This document shows positions 25,437-33,427 of a stretch of DNA of 45,859 bases, one piece after another; position 1 is the stretch's first letter, and each line of letters opens with the position of its first letter. This DNA is from Patescibacteria group bacterium (GTDB lineage: Bacteria > Patescibacteriota > Patescibacteriia > Patescibacteriales > GWC2-42-12), in assembly GCA_028703305.1 (NCBI GenBank), contig JAQVNC010000006.1:1-45859 (forward strand). The letters are read 5' to 3'. A program made the position numbers and the translations under genes. The notes below the pieces were generated by a model. The model had not been told where the DNA came from. It ran no database searches and saw only the letters and a list, made by a program, of their open reading frames with translations.

Positions 25437-25465
25437 ATTGTAGCAAAAAGAAGTATAAAAGTAAA
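25437..25465 (-). promoter_or_regulatory. Possible promoter of the gyrA unit
   Basis: Minus strand TTTACT (25465-25460), 17 bases, TACAAT (25442-25437), about 50 bases before the start at 25388. Moderate match only. The surrounding 25389-25516 is otherwise AT-rich gap. Confidence 0.4.
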
Positions 25466-25516
25466 GTATAAAAAAACTCCGCCGAAACGAAGTTTTATAT
25501 ATACTTTATTTATACG

Positions 25517-26161
25517 CTACATGCTTAAAATCACCAATTCCATATCTTCTTGCGGCAAATCTTTTTTAGTGATTTTCAGCTTTTCCTCATTTCTGGGCTT
25601 AAGGCCAAGCTCTTTTATAAATTTCTCCACCCCGTCAACATCAGCCTTTAAGCCGGGAATTTTATAATGCATCGGGATAACGATTCTGGGCTCAATCTGG
25701 GAAATTACTTCAACGGCTTTGGCCGCGTTAATCGTATATTTCCCGCCCACCGGAATTAATAATATATCGGTGCCTTCCAATTTTTCCAATTGCTTAGCGT
25801 CCAGGACATGGCCCAAGTCGCCCAAATGAGTGATGGAAATATCTTCCATCTCAATGCGGTAAATAATATTTTCTCCTCGCTCGGCGCCATTTTTTTCATC
25901 ATGGGCGCTTTCCACGCCTTCAACAAACACATCTTTAATTTCATATTCGCCGGCCGTATTAATTACAAACGGATTGCCGCGGATAGCGCCGATGTTATTA
26001 TGATCATGATGGTCATGGCTGACAGTCACAATATCGGCTTCAAAATGAGGCACTTTTAAGCCAACATCCGCCGCGAACGGATCGGTAATTAGAGTTACGC
26101 CGTCAGGCCCGATTTTATCCTGAAGTTTAAAACATGATTGTCCCAGCCAGGTTATGTACAT
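25517..26161 (-). CDS. Metallo-beta-lactamase-fold hydrolase
   Basis: The 214-residue protein begins MYITWLGQSCFKLQDK. The metal site is TVSHDHHDHNN (H-x-H-x-D-H arrangement), then INTAGEYEI, ITHLGDLGHVL and IPMHYKIPG supplying later ligands. This matches the UPF0173/UlaG-like branch of the superfamily, in which two metals activate water. The substrate is unknown; ring-opening lactonase and RNA or phosphodiester hydrolysis both occur in the superfamily. It uses a TAG stop. The bases directly upstream of the start codon are an unusual run of GAATTAC repeats (26167-26199) that separate it from ftsK. Confidence 0.9.
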   Translation of the reverse strand: MYITWLGQSCFKLQDKIGPDGVTLITDPFAADVGLKVPHFEADIVTVSHDHHDHNNIGAIRGNPFVINTAGEYEIKDVFVEGVESAHDEKNGAERGENIIYRIEMEDISITHLGDLGHVLDAKQLEKLEGTDILLIPVGGKYTINAAKAVEVISQIEPRIVIPMHYKIPGLKADVDGVEKFIKELGLKPRNEEKLKITKKDLPQEDMELVILSM

Positions 26162-26166
26162 AGAAT

Positions 26167-26199
26167 GAATTACGAATTACGAATTACGAATTACGAATT
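26167..26199. repeat. GAATTAC tandem repeat, 4.7 copies
   Basis: Four full 7-base GAATTAC units (26167-26194) are followed by GAATT. A related AATTCATGATTCATTATTCA stretch lies at about 26231. Together they occupy the leader of the hydrolase gene, and copy-number slippage there could alter its expression. No other feature is seen in the ftsK-hydrolase gap. Confidence 0.85.
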
Positions 26200-26266
26200 T
26201 TATGAAATATACTTTATTTTATATTTCCATAATTCATGATTCATTATTCATAATTCAAAAAATTAA

Positions 26267-28672
26267 TTATCTTGAAAAATATTTCCCCTCATCATCATCT
26301 TTATTAGCTCCTCCGGCTCCGGCGGTTTTCGTCGGATCTTCCATTAACTCGGCCGCTTCATCTTCTACCTCCTCTTCGGCTTCATCGGTCCCAAGCTCAT
26401 CTTCTTCATCCTCGGCCAAATACTCATCCGGCGCTACCGCTTCTTCGCGCTTATGCAAAGTCATGCCGCTGACACCCTGGTTTATCATGCTATCATATTG
26501 TTCGCGAGTTATCAAGATTTCGCGCGGCTTTGAGCCGTTGCCGGCGCTAACCACGCCGGCTTCTTCCAATAAATCCAAAAGTCTGGCGGCTCTAGCATAA
26601 CCGATGCTTAAACGGCGCTGTAAATATGAAGCCGAGGCTTTACCCGAGTTAATGATTAATTCTTTGGCTTCAGACAATAACTCATCCGAGTCGGCGTCGC
26701 CATCCAGCCCCACGCCGGCAATACCCTTAACTTTTTGCCGTTCGGTTACTTCTTCAAGATATTGCGGCTCGCCGCTTCTGTCTTTTATGTAATTAACAAT
26801 TCTTTTAATTTCATTGTCACTGACGAACGCGCCTTGTAAGCGCCTGGGCTTGGAAATCTCCGCCGTGGTAAATAGCATATCGCCTCGGCCTAATAATTTT
26901 TCCGCGCCCAAAGAATCCAAAATCGTGCGCGAATCTATGCCCGACGCCACGGAAAAAGCGATGCGCGCCGGCATGTTGGCTTTAATTAAACCGGTAATGA
27001 CATCAACACTCGGCCTTTGCGTAGCTAAAACCAAATGGATGCCCACGGCCCTGGCCATCTGCGCCAGCCTGATTATGCCGGCTTCCACGTCCCGCCCGGC
27101 CGCCACCATCAAGTCGGCCAATTCGTCTATGATAAAAATAATAAATGGCATTTTATCTTTGCCCATTTCATTATAACTGCCGATATTTCTTTTGCCGGAT
27201 TTGGCTAAAAGTTCAAAGCGCCGATCCATTTCATTCAAGCACCATTTTAAAGCATTAATGGTTTTGCCTACCTCGGTGATAACCGGAGTTAAAAGATGCG
27301 GCACGCCGTTATAGACCGGCAGTTCCACGCGCTTGGGATCAACCATAATAAAGCGCAAATCGTCCGGATTATTCTGATAAAGCAAGCTGACAATTATGGC
27401 GTTTAAGCAAACCGACTTGCCGGAATTAGTGGCGCCGGCCACGAGCAAATGCGGCATCTTAGATAAATCATCAAGCCAGACTTTGCCGGAAACGTCCTTG
27501 CCTAAAGCCACCATAATATTGGTTTTTCTATTTTTAAACATCTCGCCGGCTAAAACTTCCCTTAAGCCCACGATGGCTTTAGTTTGGTTAGGCACTTCAA
27601 CGCCCACTAAAGATTTACCCGGTATCGGCGCTTCAATCCTAATCGGGTGCGCGGCCAATGATAAAGCCAAATCATTGCTTAAAGTGGTAATTTTAGTTAG
27701 CTTTATGCCCTCGGCCGGCTTTAAGGTATACTGGGTTACAGTCGGCCCGACATTAACCTCGCCCATTTCCACCGGTATGCCGAAATTTTCCAAAGTCCGC
27801 TGGATAACCAGCATGTTATTTTTAATATCGCCTGAAGTCGGCTTGCCGATTTTAGCGTTTAATAAATCCATGGGCAAATCAATTTGCACATGCGTTTGCT
27901 TCCAGCCGCTATCCTTAGATTCTTTGGCTAAGGCTTGAGCTTCGTCCGGAGCGTTTTTAATTTTACGCTTTAAAAATCCCGGCACGATATCTTCTGCCTC
28001 GTCATCATCTTCGGGCTCGCCCTCCAAAGCTTCAGCGTCGGAGGGCTCATCAAATTCAACTCCGGCGTCCGCTTCGCTTTCTTGGCTGCTGCCGAAAATT
28101 TTATTAAAAACAAAATTAATCGGATACAACATTTTGGCAAACCAGCTATCTCGGCCGATTAAAGATTCCAAGCTGGCGTTAAGCATCAGCATTAAGGAAA
28201 TTAAAATCAAGCAGACCACCGCGATCAGGCTGGCCCAAAAACCCATGATTTTTGTAAAAATCGTAATTATGCCATAGCCAATGTAGCCGCCGCCCGCGCC
28301 TTCTTTTATGGCTGACTGCCAATTATCCTGGCCTACCATGATATGAAGCAAAGCGCTAAAAAAGAGAAGAAAAATAAACAAGCCTAAATAATTAGCGCCT
28401 CTGAACCATTCTTTATCTCGGTTATACATTAAAAAGCCGACGGCCATAATAGTCAAAGGAAACAGCCATTTGCCCCAGCCGAATAAAAAAATTATGGCTT
28501 GCTCTAAATAAGAGCCTAAACCCTCGGCCAGGCCGAACAGGCTTAAGAGGCTAATGGCGCCAAAAGCCAAAATTAGGATAATAAAAATACCCTTTTTCAT
28601 GTCAGGGTCTAAATCAACCGTAGGCAATTTTATATAATCCAGTGAATTTAATTTTCTTCTGCGCCTAGCCAT
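26267..28672 (-). CDS. ftsK: DNA translocase FtsK/SpoIIIE
   Basis: The 801-residue membrane-anchored motor pumps chromosomal DNA through the division septum. Four N-terminal membrane segments (about residues 28-170) are followed by an acidic linker. Then comes the alpha/beta motor, with Walker A VAGATNSGKSVCLN near residue 410 and Walker B FIIFIIDELADLM. ATQRPSVDVITGLIKAN and SRTILDSLGAEKLLGRGDML follow. The gamma winged-helix domain (SASYLQRRLSIGYARAARLL) would read orienting DNA sequences. An acidic tail of about 70 residues after gamma is unusual. A family G palindrome lies in the linker (28019-28046, peptide PSDAEALEGE). ATG at 28672, and a family E repeat lies 6 bases upstream of it. Confidence 0.96.
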   Translation of the reverse strand: MARRRRKLNSLDYIKLPTVDLDPDMKKGIFIILILAFGAISLLSLFGLAEGLGSYLEQAIIFLFGWGKWLFPLTIMAVGFLMYNRDKEWFRGANYLGLFIFLLFFSALLHIMVGQDNWQSAIKEGAGGGYIGYGIITIFTKIMGFWASLIAVVCLILISLMLMLNASLESLIGRDSWFAKMLYPINFVFNKIFGSSQESEADAGVEFDEPSDAEALEGEPEDDDEAEDIVPGFLKRKIKNAPDEAQALAKESKDSGWKQTHVQIDLPMDLLNAKIGKPTSGDIKNNMLVIQRTLENFGIPVEMGEVNVGPTVTQYTLKPAEGIKLTKITTLSNDLALSLAAHPIRIEAPIPGKSLVGVEVPNQTKAIVGLREVLAGEMFKNRKTNIMVALGKDVSGKVWLDDLSKMPHLLVAGATNSGKSVCLNAIIVSLLYQNNPDDLRFIMVDPKRVELPVYNGVPHLLTPVITEVGKTINALKWCLNEMDRRFELLAKSGKRNIGSYNEMGKDKMPFIIFIIDELADLMVAAGRDVEAGIIRLAQMARAVGIHLVLATQRPSVDVITGLIKANMPARIAFSVASGIDSRTILDSLGAEKLLGRGDMLFTTAEISKPRRLQGAFVSDNEIKRIVNYIKDRSGEPQYLEEVTERQKVKGIAGVGLDGDADSDELLSEAKELIINSGKASASYLQRRLSIGYARAARLLDLLEEAGVVSAGNGSKPREILITREQYDSMINQGVSGMTLHKREEAVAPDEYLAEDEEDELGTDEAEEEVEDEAAELMEDPTKTAGAGGANKDDDEGKYFSR
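28019..28046. repeat. Family G palindrome in the ftsK linker
   Basis: GCCCTCCAAAGCTTCAGCGT followed by CGGAGGGC has complementary ends GCCCTCC/GGAGGGC. The centre (AAGCTTCAGCG) is identical to the uvrC copy, while the paired arms have changed together. Confidence 0.8.
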
Positions 28673-28677
28673 TTTTT

Positions 28678-28716
28678 GTCATTGCGAGCCCGCGCCAAGC
28701 GGGCGAAGCAATCTCC
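28678..28716. repeat. Family E repeat upstream of ftsK
   Basis: GTCATTGCGAGCCCGCGCCA followed by AGCGGGCGAAGCAATCTCC contains an internal CCCGC/GCGGG hairpin. It lies within the ftsK leader. Confidence 0.8.
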
Positions 28717-28787
28717 GATTAATTAAAATAATAGGGCAAATCCACAATCTGTTTTGCCTTCGTTAATAATTATACCACAATTTAATA

Positions 28788-28823
28788 ATAAAAAAACCCG
28801 TTCCATAAATTACCGGAACGGGC
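28788..28823 (-). terminator. Terminator of the ACP-like gene
   Basis: Minus strand CCCGTTCC, 10-base loop, GGAACGGG and a run of seven T, 20 bases beyond the stop at 28843. Confidence 0.85.
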
Positions 28824-28842
28824 TATTAATTTCATGGCTATA

Positions 28843-29118
28843 TCAGGCCGGCTTGATCGGCTGTTGCTTTAAAAGCGAAACAACTATCTCAACCAGGTCG
28901 CCGATGGTTTTGCAGTCGCACAAACCATCTTCGGGAATATCCACGGCGAATATTTCTATCAGATCAGCCCGGACAACCGTTGTCCCTAGCGTATGCCATT
29001 GGTTTTCTCCAAAAACATCTGTCAGTAGCACCCCCTCAGTCAACTCGCCGACAAAATCTTTGCGCTGCGATCTTGCAACAACCTTTAAAACACGGAATAA
29101 AACAAATTTTCTGTACAT
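28843..29118 (-). CDS. Small protein resembling acyl carrier protein without the serine
   Basis: The 91-residue protein is not a clear family member. Its second half aligns by eye to acyl carrier protein. HTLGTTVVRADLIEIFAVDI sits where ACP has DSL-D-T-V-E-L-V-x-A-L-E-E-E-F-D-I, and PEDGLCDCKTIGDLVEIV matches the IPDE...IKTVGDAV segment. The phosphopantetheine-carrying Asp-Ser-Leu would be His-Thr-Leu, so it probably cannot carry an acyl group. The start is preceded by a strong Shine-Dalgarno sequence (AAAGGGGGAATG), unlike the housekeeping genes. Its G-rich codon choice also differs from theirs. It has its own terminator. The family D element lies just upstream. The ACP reading is tentative. 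Confidence 0.6.
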   Translation of the reverse strand: MYRKFVLFRVLKVVARSQRKDFVGELTEGVLLTDVFGENQWHTLGTTVVRADLIEIFAVDIPEDGLCDCKTIGDLVEIVVSLLKQQPIKPA

Positions 29119-29248
29119 GATACATTCCCCCTTTGAACGAATTTGAATTAAAAGACCATTTAAAACTGATTTTAGATATTAACTAAAAATCCATTAAATG
29201 TCAAGTTAAAAAGAATTAAGTACTAATTGCTTTAAATATAATTAAAAA

Positions 29249-29390
29249 TCACCCGGGGGTTCGGGGGTTGGAGTTGGCGCCAAGGCTTACAGAGATTAGA
29301 TAAATCTACGTGATAGCCAATCGGAAACCCCCGAGACTTTTTGCTTACTTTTTAGTCATAAAAAGTAAGTCCTAGCGAAGCGTCACGAAC
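29249..29390 (+). repeat. Family D structured element, copy D1
   Basis: Stem TCGGGGGTT (29261-29269) pairs with AACCCCCGA (29326-29334), and inner stem TTGGC pairs with GCCAA. A junction has the conserved GCTTACAG, GATAAATC and ACGTGATAGC. A 10-bp hairpin CTTACTTTTT/AAAAAGTAAG (29344-29369) follows, then CCTAGCGAAGCGTC. Copy D2 (37308) keeps the same pairing with different bases. It fills most of the 337-base gap 29119-29455; the rest is AT-rich. Confidence 0.8.
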
Positions 29391-29455
29391 TAGAAGTTGA
29401 GAAAAAAGTATACGACAATATTCAAATGAGTAATATATAAAAATGACAAAATAAA

Positions 29456-32400
29456 TTAACTTTTCCTCTTCATCTTTATAAATAACCCCGTTAATAATAT
29501 TATTACGCCACCAGCTATTATCAATAAATACTTAAATAATTCTAATTTTTTATCTCGTTCGGCTAAATCCCATTCTTCGGCAGATGCCACCTCGCCAAAA
29601 ACTTGCGGCTTTAAACCTTCGGCGGATTCTATAACCGCGATATCAGACTGATAGCGCGGTAGTAATCTAAACCCGGTTTGAGTTTTGCTTAAAATGCCGG
29701 TTACCGAAACTTTTTGCCCGGCGGTTAAACTTTTTGTATCAATGCCGGTATTTTGCTTGATATAAACAAACATTTCATCACTGCCATCGTCAATATACAG
29801 CGAAGTACTTTTTTTATCGGTAATTTCGCCGGTGATGGTTAAAAGCTGGCCGATATTTTCTTCGCTAATTTCTTCGGCTTTTATGGCTAAAGCAGCCGGC
29901 GCGTCTTTATGCTCCAAAAAACTAATATTGCTTTTATCTTTGGTTTTTATTCTAAGTTCGCCTTGCGTCTGCGCCAGTTCGCCCATTACTTCAATATAGT
30001 CGCCGACTTTTAGCGCTGGGAAATCTTTTTTATAATTATAAATTTGTATACCCGGCGATCCGACAATATAAAAAATTTGCACGCCTAAAATCCCGGGTGG
30101 AGCGGCTACTGTGCCTTTAACTTTTACTAAACTGCCGATTTCCATTTGTCTAACTTTCTCCAGCGTTGTTTCCGCGTGCTCATCGGCGTTTCCTGATATA
30201 CTTGCCGCTTTATATTTTATACTGGCTTCACTGGCCGCCAAACTAATAATATTTTCTTCGCCCGGCGTAGCTTTAGTGGTCCAAAACCATTTATTGTTAG
30301 CGCCGCGCGCGTAAATTTCGCCTTGAACCGCGTTGGCGTAGTCAACTTGGTCAGCCAGCTCGTCAAGGTTGTTATATAAAATGACAACGTCAGCGGTATT
30401 TTTAAATGCCAGTTTGCTTTTAGCATTATCTAGAACATAAAAAGCGCCGGCTTTTATGAGCTCTTCGCTTTTAAATTCATATTTGCCATTGCTGTTTTCC
30501 ACCCGCCAATTTAATAAATTTATTTCGGTTACGCCTTGATTTTTTAGTTCCAGCCATTCTTGACCCGTATCAGCGCCACTCGGATTGGGAAAAATTTCAT
30601 TGATTATTATATTGTCATTGCGAGAAATCTCCTCTATTTTGTCATTCTCGCGCAGGCGGGAATCCAGAACATTTTTTATCTCGCTAACGTTGCTAACCAC
30701 CTTCACGCTTTTTTCTTTGGTTGATGTGGCCTGCACATCGCTAACTTCCAGCTTCACTTTATATATGCCGATTTTTAAATATGTATGCTCCGGACTAGCT
30801 AAGCTATTTTTAAAGCCATCGCCAAAATCCCAACTGAATTTTAATTTATCATCGTCTTGATCGGCCGTGTCCGAACTGTCAAAAATAACCGGAGCATTAA
30901 CCAGGGCCGGCGATTTAAAGCTAAATTCAACTTCCGGCGGCTGATTGATCGTTTTCAGCGCATTCATCGCCCCAGGCGTGATAGTCTCGCTCCAAACCCA
31001 TTGGCTTTTTATATTATAATCAGTTAAATTATAGCTTAAACCTTCTTTTACATTTTTATAATCCACTGTAGTTATCGGCTTATCGGCCAGAGGCTCAAAT
31101 AATTTAACTTCGCCCTGGTCATTATGCAAAACTATTTTAGTTCGCGGACGAAAGAAGGTTAGATATTCTCCGGCTTTTATAATTGTACTAGTGGCCATAT
31201 TTTCCAAATATTTTTTCTTGTTGTCTTCGTTGCTTATGCTCCAGCCGGTTAAGTTAACTTCTCGCCGGCCCGCGTTATATATTTCTATAAATTCCGCCTT
31301 GGTATCGTCGCCAAGCGGATTAGGCAATATTTCGGAAATAAAAATATCATTGGAAAAATCAAAATCCGCCTTGGCCGCCTGGCCTACTTCGTCTTCAGCT
31401 TCAACTTCTATAATATTGCTAGCGCCTTTAGTCGGCTTTAACGTTATCGCGAAGTCGTTAAAATTATCATAAGTATTATAGCCGTCATATTTTCTAACTA
31501 AGCTTACAGGGTCGTGCGCTACCGGCGCATTATCTTTTGCATTGCCGTCGTTCCAATCCCCATAAGCCACTTGGTCAATTATTCTTTCGCTTGCGTCATA
31601 TAAAACAACTAAATCGCCGGCATTATTTAAACTGCCGGACGGCTTTTCAATAACTTTATATTTAACCAAACTGCCGGTTAAATTGGTTTTGGCTTTACTG
31701 CCGTCTTCAAGCCGCCAGCCGGTCAGATCAATTTTTTTATTAGTTTTATTATATAGCTCAATAAATTCCACTTCATTATCAGCCGGATCAGATACCAACT
31801 CGTTTATCACCACGTCGCCAAAATTAATTTTCTGCTCCGGCGGAGGGGGCGCGGGCATATCTTCTGCCATGTTAGTTGAAGTTGCTGTCTCGCTTGGCGC
31901 CGGATTTGGCTCAACCGGAATAATTAGCTGCTCATCCGCCGGAGGCGCAGTAGCAACCGTTGAACTTGAATTCTGCGGATTAGGATTTTCTTGAATAAAA
32001 AAATCGGCAAGATTATTATTAGTATCAATAAAAAAGTTTCGTTGAATACTAAAGTTTTCACCAGGATTTAAAGCACAATTACCTTCATTGCCTTCGCAAT
32101 CGGTAGACAGCCCAAATCCGACTTTATCAATAACATTTTGACTATTGTCATAAATAATAACAGTATTATCTTTAGCAATAGTATTTGATTTTGCCCACAT
32201 AATGTCCGAAACTGCATCACTGATATACCCTTCTTCACTTGTTAATAATAAATAACTCTTTGCTAAAATAAATTTGCCTTTAAACCGACTGCTCGCCAAC
32301 AAAGAATCTTCTTTACCACCTGAAGTTTTTTTCTTAACCGACCAACCGGTTAAATCAACTGAAAAATTATTCATATTGTAAATCTCAATAAATCTTTTTC

Positions 32401-32548
32401 CAATTGGATAAACTTGAATTTCATTAATTATAACGCCGCCAGGGCTAACTGCTTCCGCTTTATTTGGGTACAATATTTGGGCATAAAAAAATCCCGCGCT
32501 CATAAGCGCCAGGATAAAAATAATTATAAGGCCTCCTATTTTTTTCAT
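29456..32548 (-). CDS. Large secreted/surface protein with LTD, PKD and OB-fold domains
   Basis: The protein has 1030 residues from the ATG at 32548 (a TTG two codons earlier is less likely). A signal peptide covers about residues 1-33. Lamin-tail domains follow, each with an INEI or ISEI start and an E-x-IEIYN and L-T-G-W core: IEIYNMNNFSVDLTGWSV, IELYNKTNKKIDLTGWRL and IEIYNAGRREVNLTGWSI. A PKD domain (FSWDFGDGFKNSLASPEHTY) is followed by a fourth, more diverged lamin-tail domain. Two OB-fold-like modules end the ectodomain. A C-terminal membrane segment with basic tail (LLTGLFIKMKRKS) would anchor it to the cell. Repeat-derived residues (LDSRLREND) lie between PKD and LTD4. Such proteins in candidate phyla are thought to be cell-surface; binding to nucleic acid or to hosts is inference. 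Confidence 0.9.
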   Translation of the reverse strand: MKKIGGLIIIFILALMSAGFFYAQILYPNKAEAVSPGGVIINEIQVYPIGKRFIEIYNMNNFSVDLTGWSVKKKTSGGKEDSLLASSRFKGKFILAKSYLLLTSEEGYISDAVSDIMWAKSNTIAKDNTVIIYDNSQNVIDKVGFGLSTDCEGNEGNCALNPGENFSIQRNFFIDTNNNLADFFIQENPNPQNSSSTVATAPPADEQLIIPVEPNPAPSETATSTNMAEDMPAPPPPEQKINFGDVVINELVSDPADNEVEFIELYNKTNKKIDLTGWRLEDGSKAKTNLTGSLVKYKVIEKPSGSLNNAGDLVVLYDASERIIDQVAYGDWNDGNAKDNAPVAHDPVSLVRKYDGYNTYDNFNDFAITLKPTKGASNIIEVEAEDEVGQAAKADFDFSNDIFISEILPNPLGDDTKAEFIEIYNAGRREVNLTGWSISNEDNKKKYLENMATSTIIKAGEYLTFFRPRTKIVLHNDQGEVKLFEPLADKPITTVDYKNVKEGLSYNLTDYNIKSQWVWSETITPGAMNALKTINQPPEVEFSFKSPALVNAPVIFDSSDTADQDDDKLKFSWDFGDGFKNSLASPEHTYLKIGIYKVKLEVSDVQATSTKEKSVKVVSNVSEIKNVLDSRLRENDKIEEISRNDNIIINEIFPNPSGADTGQEWLELKNQGVTEINLLNWRVENSNGKYEFKSEELIKAGAFYVLDNAKSKLAFKNTADVVILYNNLDELADQVDYANAVQGEIYARGANNKWFWTTKATPGEENIISLAASEASIKYKAASISGNADEHAETTLEKVRQMEIGSLVKVKGTVAAPPGILGVQIFYIVGSPGIQIYNYKKDFPALKVGDYIEVMGELAQTQGELRIKTKDKSNISFLEHKDAPAALAIKAEEISEENIGQLLTITGEITDKKSTSLYIDDGSDEMFVYIKQNTGIDTKSLTAGQKVSVTGILSKTQTGFRLLPRYQSDIAVIESAEGLKPQVFGEVASAEEWDLAERDKKLELFKYLLIIAGGVIILLTGLFIKMKRKS
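30614..30670. repeat. Family E and F repeats inside the LTD protein gene
   Basis: GTCATTGCGAGAAATCTCC (30614-30632) and GTCATTCTCGCGCAGGCGGG followed by AATCCAGAAC (30641-30670) lie in the coding frame. They encode LDSRLRENDKIEEISRNDN on the minus strand, between two domains. Confidence 0.9.
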
Positions 32549-32568
32549 ATTCAATTATAATTACTATG

Positions 32569-32650
32569 TGCCGAGGAGAGGACTCGAACCTCCACGGATT
32601 GCTCCACCAGCTCCTAAGGCTGGCGTGTCTACCAGTTTCACCACCTCGGC
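32569..32650 (-). tRNA. tRNA-Leu with anticodon UAG
   Basis: Acceptor GCCGAGG/CCTCGGC, long variable arm typical of leucine tRNAs, anticodon stem CCAGC/GCTGG with loop CTTAGGA (anticodon UAG), T-arm GGAGG-TTCGAGT-CCTCT region, discriminator A. It lies just upstream of the LTD gene on the same strand. Confidence 0.93.
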
Positions 32651-32652
32651 AT

Positions 32653-32687
32653 AATGAGATGGTTTTGTTGCCATCTCATTTTTTTAT
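32653..32687 (+). terminator. Plus-strand terminator with no gene before it
   Basis: AATGAGATGG (32653-32662), loop TTTTGTTG, CCATCTCATT (32671-32680) and a T run. It points along the plus strand although no plus gene ends here. It may block antisense readthrough or belong to the tRNA-Leu upstream region. Confidence 0.6.
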
Positions 32688-32725
32688 TCTTAATTATCCT
32701 TGGCCTTTTGTCAACCGCTTAGACT

Positions 32726-32892
32726 AAGGGGCTGTCGCCGAATGCTCTTTCGGAAATAAATTTTCACAATTTCGAGGAAATTTTTTATAAAATTTTTGAG
32801 GCGATATTACTATATCGTCGAGGAAATTTTAGATAAAAATTTACCGAAATTTGAAAATTTAGACCGAATACGGCATTCGGCGACAGCCCCTT
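32726..32892. repeat. Family C hairpin element, copy C1
   Basis: Arms AAGGGGCTGTCGCCGAATG (32726-32744) and CATTCGGCGACAGCCCCTT (32874-32892) pair perfectly over 19 bases. The AT-rich core contains TTTTTGAGGC, TATATCG and GAAATTTTA stretches shared with copies C2 and C3. It fills the gap between tRNA-Leu and the DUF4870 gene. Confidence 0.88.
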
Positions 32893-32954
32893 TATTACCA
32901 TTATAACAAAATTATGCTATTATTATAATAGATTAATTTATAAAACATAAATCT

Positions 32955-33272
32955 ATGGCTGAAGAAAAAACAACCAAAACTTCGCTTGATCCGGATATTG
33001 AAAAGAACAAAACCGTGGCGGCTTTGTCTTATGTCTGGATTCTATTTTTAATCCCGCTTTTAGGCAAAAAACGCTCAAAATTTTCTCAATTCCACGCCAA
33101 ACAAGGCCTGATTCTATTCCTCTTAAGTTTTATTTCCTGGTTTCCGCTAATCGGCTGGCTGATCGGCTTAGCCATTATCGTTATTTCCATTATCGGCATT
33201 TTAAAATGTTTGGAGGGTTCTTGGTGGAAAGTGCCGTACATTTACGACATAAGCAAAAATATTAATCTATAA
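32955..33272 (+). CDS. DUF4870-family membrane protein
   Basis: The 105-residue protein has a soluble acidic N-terminus and SYVWILFLIPLLGKKRSKF. The family signature FSQFHAKQGLILFLLSFISW follows, then two or three membrane segments and KCLEGSWWKVPYIYDIS at the end. This F-H-x-x-Q-x-x-L arrangement is typical of DUF4870/TIC20-like small membrane proteins. Function is unknown. ATG at 32955; a weak TATAAT (about 32924-32929) lies upstream without a good -35 box. It stands alone between element C1 and element B2. Confidence 0.88.
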   Translation: MAEEKTTKTSLDPDIEKNKTVAALSYVWILFLIPLLGKKRSKFSQFHAKQGLILFLLSFISWFPLIGWLIGLAIIVISIIGILKCLEGSWWKVPYIYDISKNINL

Positions 33273-33295
33273 ATAAAATTAGTCAATTCATATTT

Positions 33296-33394
33296 GATTG
33301 GGCTAAATTTGTTTAATTTTCGTGCGAGGACTGTTTGAGGCCGCTTCAAGCGGCCGAGTTCCGCAGTAGAAAATTTAATAAATTTAGCCCAATC
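33296..33394. repeat. Family B hairpin element, copy B2
   Basis: Arms GATTGGGCTAAATTT (33296-33310) and AAATTTAGCCCAATC (33380-33394) match those of B1. The core CGTGCGAGGACTGTTTGAGG is the same but the inner hairpin is GGCCGC-TTCAA-GCGGCC, changed on both sides relative to B1. It lies 33 bases before ppsA. Confidence 0.85.
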
Positions 33395-33427
33395 ATAAAT
33401 AATCTATAATATTTACTGCCTAAATCT

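Noticed and set aside
29249-29390. Element D1 as a simple terminator of the LTD gene
   Set aside because: It lies beyond the LTD 3' end, but the matching D2 copy lies upstream of lgt in a non-terminator context, and the conserved unpaired junction is not needed for termination.
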